From: Euperipatoides rowelli
Lineage: Eukaryota; Onychophora; Udeonychophora; Euonychophora; Peripatopsidae
Reading direction: 5' to 3' (one strand)
DNA: 14,040 nt
Assembly: GCA_003024985.2 (NCBI GenBank)
Contig: PXIH01S0006958.1
Position 1 is the first letter of the stretch. Every line of letters starts with the position of its first letter. The notes beneath the pieces were generated by a model. It saw nothing but the letters and a program-made list of their open reading frames with translations. It was not told where the DNA came from and made no database searches. The position numbers and the translations under genes were made by a program. Below, piece after piece: positions 10,335-14,040 of this stretch.

Positions 10335-11606
10335 ATGGATTTTCTTTCACAAAAAATTAAAAATGAACCGTTAAAATTGGATTTTGTGAATCTCTCACAT
10401 TATTAGTTTTAAACTTGTCACCATCTTGGTGTTGATTTAGTTGCTATTCAAAATGAATTTGAAAATACATTGGAATTAATTTATAGAAGAGATTTTTAAT
10501 AGAAAAATGGAAATAGAAAATACGATAAAGAAGAAATCGCTAACTTGAAGAATTCAATTTATTTAATAAGAAAAGTTACTGCATTGGGCGACCCGTTTAC
10601 AGTTATTTTTGGAAATGTAAATAAAAGCGGGAAACTGGTAAAGTTTGATGAGAAAAGATTATTTGAGTTTCTAATTGAAATAAAAATAGAAAATAACATT
10701 AAAGAAATTCTGTTTTTGAAAATAAGATAAAATTATTTTCATTCGCTTTGATAATAGCCTATGCTTGATGCTATCAAATTTAAAAATATTGTCAGCGATT
10801 TTGATTCAAACAGAATTATTTATGCAGATACAATGGTTAGCGAAGAAAATGACAAATTATTGAATATTAAAGTTATTGATCTTCCTATAAAATTTGTTAG
10901 GAAGATTGTTGATAATTATTTATCAATATATGGAAAAATAATCTCTTTGGAATTTACTAAAAAGAAGATTAAAGAAGGATTAATTTGCGATTCCTCGCCA
11001 ATAACGATCGTTCTAGAAAAGTACCCAGATTTAGAATTAGATTTTGATAAATACCATATATTATTCTACCAAACCATAATTTTGCATGGTTATATTTATA
11101 TATGGAAAAAAGAAGAAACTGCTGTTTTAGATGCAAAATAATAGGACACACCATAAGAGAATGTAATTTGATTTGGTGTACAAACTGCTACAATTATTTC
11201 AAGGAAACACATGATTGCAATGAAAATAATGAAAATATCTTAACCCCATTTATTGATTTAATTGATTGTAAAACAAAGTGATTTAATAAATGATTACGTC
11301 TATGAAGTCCATAATTCTGTCATTAACAAGAACGATTCTACACTCCCTGATCTAGCAGTGAACCCTGTTGAAGACATCATCGACCCTAATACTGAGAATG
11401 CAAAGAAAATTGTTAAACCAAATTGTTCATCTCAGATATCTCATTACAAAAGAGACTTCTCTAAAGTATTATTGTCTTCTAAAAATAAAGGGGATTGTAA
11501 TACATACAAGCAAAGTTTTTCAAGGAATATTGTCTACAACTTTGAAAAAGTTGTAAGAAATATACAAATAAACAATAGTGAAATTAAAATTACAGAAGCT
11601 AAATAA
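10335..11606 (+). pseudogene. LINE ORF1 (gag-like RNA-binding protein), frameshifted
   Basis: ORF1 proteins of this type bind the element's RNA and package it into a ribonucleoprotein. A plausible start is ATG 10335, whose frame stops at 10404-10406. The reading continues at 10503-10730 and 10761-11141. The latter has VIDLPIKFVRKIVDNYL followed by YGKIISLEF, the spacing of an RRM-like fold in LINE ORF1. A frame change in the A run near 11108 moves into the zinc-knuckle frame (11102-11281). A last shift gives the tail (11262-11606), a polar, lysine- and asparagine-rich C-terminus ending at TAA 11604-11606. That stop overlaps the ORF2 start. At least four disruptions are visible, and one near 10753 may be an inserted octamer. 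Confidence 0.75.
11120..11218 (+). other. Tandem zinc knuckles within ORF1
   Basis: In the frame of ATG 11102 the sequence reads CFRC, four residues, H, four residues, C: a perfect CX2CX4HX4C gag-type knuckle (Cys codons 11123, 11132 and 11162, His 11147). Four residues further on comes C-TN-C, seven residues, H-D-C, that is CX2CX7HXC (11177-11218). The second knuckle is non-canonical in its last two spacings. Paired knuckles like these close the RNA-binding ORF1 of many L1/Tx1, Jockey and I-type elements. Confidence 0.85.
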
Positions 11607-11608
11607 TG
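11604..11608 (+). promoter_or_regulatory. TAATG stop/start overlap joining ORF1 and ORF2
   Basis: The TAA ending the ORF1 tail frame (11604-11606) shares its last A with the ATG of ORF2 (11606-11608). UAAUG junctions are known in some insect LINEs (SART1 of the R1 clade), where ORF2 is translated by termination-coupled reinitiation. Both sides are supported independently: the upstream frame is the 3' part of ORF1 and the ATG starts a recognisable endonuclease. That the site acts this way here is inference. Confidence 0.6.
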
Positions 11609-12292
11609 GAAAATATTAAGCTGGTGTCACTAAATTGTCAAGGATTAAATAACTTAAATAAAAGATTGCATCTTTTGAGATTTATTAAGAAGTATAAATT
11701 CTCGATATGCTGTCTCCAAGAAACAAAAACGAAAAAGAATGAGTGTGATTTTTACAATGTTTGAAAAGTACTTTGTTTGTTTTGAAGGTAGAAATTTTTC
11801 TGCCTCACAAGGTGTTACAGTTTTTTTTAAAAAAGCACCTATATTTCAGGAGTTTAATCTTTTGTTTGCATCTCCTAGAATTAGATTTGTAATAGTTGAC
11901 TATTATGCCCCCAACAATGTAACCAAAGCCAAGATACTGATGTTGGAAATAATGGATAGAATTGGTCATTTGAATGAAATTATAATTTGGGCTGGAGATT
12001 TAAATAGGCCTATACAATATGTTAAAAAAATTGAAGCATTTAAAAAGTTTTTAGATAGAAAAAGAATGATTGAGTGTGCATCTTTAAATCAATTTAGTAA
12101 TAATAATACTAGAATTACAGAAAAATAAGCTACAAAAATTGACTATACACTGTATTTATAAGTGGAGTGATTTCTGGGAATGCAATTTACACATTGATAC
12201 CTGCTTTCTTTTCTGATCATTTATCATTGAGCTTAGATTTTGAAATTAATAGAATAAATATTTTTAAAGCCTACTGCATGTACTGTACCTAC
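11606..12292 (+). pseudogene. LINE ORF2: APE-type endonuclease domain, broken
   Basis: The endonuclease nicks target DNA to prime reverse transcription. From ATG 11606 the frame gives VSLNCQGLNN (the LNxxGL start) and CLQETK with the catalytic QET at 11717-11725, then a TGA at 11762. The reading continues in another frame from about 11739: QGVTVFFKK, VDYYAPNN (YAPN 11904-11915) and WAGDLN (11994-12005), to TAA at 12126. After that stop come KIDYT (12135-12149) and, in a third frame, FISGVIS and FFSDHLSL with SDH at 12212-12220. Motif order and spacing match exonuclease-endonuclease-phosphatase family LINE endonucleases, and all the expected acidic and His positions that I can check are present. 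Three or more frame breaks make it non-functional as it stands. Confidence 0.9.
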
Positions 12293-13056
12293 TAGACATA
12301 ATATGTTACATCCAGCATTTCAGTTCAAAAATTGATGATTATAATTCCTTATATGGTATAATTTTTGAGTCTTTTGTTGAAAACAAATTTTACTATGGGG
12401 ATTAGTATATTTAAAGAAAGCAATTGCATGATTTTTGATTAAAATTAATAAAGAATTAATAATGACCCAAAATGATAATATAGATTTTATTCAGAAATTT
12501 CTGTGCAATACTGATAGATAGAATTCAAAAATTTACTGCAACTTAAAAAAACAATTTAGTTAAAAAAAAAAAAAATATATTGGAAACAAATTAAAAATTA
12601 TAAAAGTTTCATTAATAACAAAGAAAATATGGTAGCCTATATCAAAAGAATTAACTAATAGAGTTTTCAAAAAGAATAAGAAAGCTGGACCAAAAAGTAT
12701 TGAATCTGATAAAAATTTATATTTAGATAATGATTTAAACCAGTTTATTTATGAAAGATTTAAAAACGAATTGTCAATATGTAGTGTAAAAGACAATTTA
12801 ACAAGTAAGAAAATAAAAGACTTTATTATTGATGATGTCAGATTTTAATTTGACAGAGGCAATTATAGGCTATATAATGCCATGAATGAATTAAACAAAT
12901 ATGTGCCCCATGGTCCAGATTGGTAGTGACATCTATAAAAGATTTGCACATTTTTTGGTTCCATTACTTAAAAAATTGTTTGTGATTTATATGAAGGATG
13001 ATATTTCTGTAAATTTTGTAAACTAGTCATACTTTTTCCTTATAAGTAAAACAAAT
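12293..13056 (+). pseudogene. LINE ORF2: linker between endonuclease and RT, broken
   Basis: The first 350 bases (to about 12640) are very A+T-rich, with an A run at 12559-12573, and little can be read. From 12657 a frame gives NRVFKKNKKAGP and a charged stretch to about 12846. Then DFNLTEAI (12841-12864), YNAMNELNKYVPHGPD (12873-12920) and SDIYKRF with LVPLLKKLF (about 12926-12990) follow with frame changes. This is the conserved pre-RT block seen in LINEs as LTxxEIxxAIxxLxxxKxPGxDGxxxEFYK, followed by ISKT just before RT block 1. Position, order and residues agree, so this is the RT-0 region of the same ORF2. An ATAGGCTA octamer interrupts it at 12865-12872. Confidence 0.75.
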
Positions 13057-14040
13057 ACTGAAAATAATGATTTTATTAATAAAATAAATGATTACAGGCC
13101 TATTACTATAGAAAATGTTGACCAAATTTCTTTTTACTAAAATAGTAAATAAGATTTTTAATGAAAAGGCATTGAGATTATTAAATCCATTTCTCTTTGC
13201 TGCTAGGGAGAAGTCAATTCAAACTCCTTTATTTTATATTACTAAAGCTATTAGCACAGTAAATAAGTTAAAAGATAGAGAAGCTATTTTGTTTATAGTA
13301 GACTTTAGCCAGGCTTTCAATATTATTTCACTGAAATACATTACTGATAGAATAATTAAACTCCTTGGGCATTCAAATCTTGCAAGATCAATGATTAATT
13401 ACATACAGTACATACAAGATCATTGTCTTATAAAAGCAATGGTTTTCTTTCACCGGAATTAAGGGTCATCAAATCTGTACCTCAGGGTTCTTCATTGAGT
13501 GCTACCCTCTCTAATATATTTATTTCTGATTTAATTTCTAATATTGATCAAAATTTAACTGGGCTTTTCGTACAATCATTTAATACTGAGTAATTTCTTA
13601 TATGGATGATTTCATTGATTTGGTAGTCTTGTGTTCCGATAGATTTGATTTAGAAGTCGCTATGGAAATTTTAGAAAACTTAGTAGATAATTCAGGAGTG
13701 GTAATCCACATTAAAAAATCTTATGCTTTTGAAATTCGAATAAGATTATTGATACCTTTGGTAAAACCCACCAGAAAAATTTCTTGGATTACCATATCCT
13801 TTTTATGGAATAGTCATGAAACATAAAGTGCAATTAAAATTATTAATGAAAAAAATCAAAAAGATGTGTAATATGATTAAAAATAAATTCCTTTCAATCT
13901 ATGAAAATTAAAATGATTAATGTATATGCTATTCCAATAATCAATTATTATGCACCATTTATTAAATTTACAAAAAAAAAAATTATAAATAATTTATACT
14001 CAATCTTTACGTCAACTAGCCTATATGGTCTGGACGTAGA
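13057..14040 (+). pseudogene. LINE ORF2: reverse transcriptase domain, broken, open at window end
   Basis: RT blocks appear in order across three frames. DYRPIT (YRP 13093-13101) is block 1. FAAREKSIQTP is the fingers region, followed by FIVDFSQAFNIIS with the first catalytic Asp (block A, 13301-13321). SVPQGSSLSATL is next (VPQGS 13477-13491). VISYMDDFIDLVVL carries the YMDD active site at 13599-13610. SGVVIHIKKS follows, then EKFLGLPY (FLGL 13780-13791) and MINVYAIPIINYY, whose frame is still open at base 14040. Both catalytic Asp pairs are intact. The second Asp of the usual DFSKAFD box is Asn here, and YMDD replaces the more common YADD. Stops or frameshifts occur near 13137, 13440, 13591, 13805 and 13909. 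The thumb and C-terminal parts lie outside the window. Confidence 0.9.

Larger units (their letters stand above)
10198..14040 (+). mobile_element. Degenerate full-length-type non-LTR retrotransposon, 3' end outside window
   Basis: At least 3.8 kb in one orientation: a short 5' leader with a less A+T-rich patch (10198-10246), a broken ORF1 (about 10335-11606), and a broken ORF2 (11606 to the window end) with an apurinic-type endonuclease followed by reverse transcriptase. From the ORF2 start to the catalytic YMDD is about 668 codons, close to the spacing in L1/Tx1-type elements. The VPQGS block resembles Jockey/CR1, so I leave the clade open. There are at least ten frame changes or stops, so the copy is inactive. 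The 5' boundary is inferred and no target-site duplication could be seen because the 3' end is missing. It appears to be a different family from the two truncated copies before it, but their overlap is too small to prove this. Confidence 0.85.

Noticed and set aside
10969-11154. 61-residue minus-strand open frame
   Set aside because: Antisense shadow of LINE ORF1, which has clear RRM-like and CCHC signatures on the plus strand.
11368-11556. 62-residue frame overlapping the ORF1 tail
   Set aside because: A shadow in another frame of the 11262-11606 ORF1 tail, whose stop forms the TAATG junction.

Overview
The window is A+T-rich, intron-and-repeat-dominated animal nuclear DNA. No bacterial gene structure, operon, rRNA, tRNA or CRISPR array is visible. 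The support for an animal genome is one conserved internal coding exon with textbook splice sites that matches the N-terminus of TMEM161, a multipass membrane protein family of animals. Three non-LTR (LINE) retrotransposon remnants and many short hairpins and simple repeats add to this. The species cannot be named from the sequence. The words TAGGC(C)TA and TACTGTA recur far more often than the composition predicts and could serve as a taxonomic fingerprint.

Layout. 1-7776 is non-coding, probably intergenic, 5' flank or intron 1. It holds short inverted repeats (473-499, 1555-1573), a diverged inverted-repeat pair enclosing about 0.5 kb (2606-3230), small tandem duplications (1582-1623, 3567-3608, 6601-6664), a perfect 28-bp hairpin with a third broken copy beside it (6802-6897), and a C-tract/A-tract/TAA microsatellite (7460-7504). 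7777-7877 (+) is the TMEM161-like exon. 8348-8514 (-) looks like the 3'-terminal exon of an unidentified gene on the opposite strand, with an acceptor, a stop and an AATAAA. 8690-9610 (-) and about 9620-10131 (+) are two 5'-truncated LINE 3' ends lying head to head. They share a 3'UTR word (16 of 17 bases) and the same ORF2 C-terminal signature.

10198-14040 (+) is a longer degenerate LINE cut off by the window end. It has ORF1 with an RRM-like stretch and CCHC knuckles, then ORF2 starting at a TAATG stop/start overlap. ORF2 carries an APE-type endonuclease (QET, YAPN, GDLN, KIDY, SDH), a linker and a reverse transcriptase (YRP, DFSQAFN, VPQGS, YMDD, FLGL). It is broken by many frameshifts and stops, so it is a fossil, yet almost all diagnostic motifs can be read across the three frames.

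How the parts relate. The simplest reading is that the plus-strand LINEs and the antisense remnant sit in an intron of the TMEM161 gene downstream of its first large coding exon, with a second gene's last exon nested or overlapping on the minus strand. No defence, toxin or mobile-cargo system was found. The most unusual signals are the short TAGGCTA-type octamers that appear inserted into LINE codons, the perfect hairpin, and the UAAUG ORF1/ORF2 coupling site.
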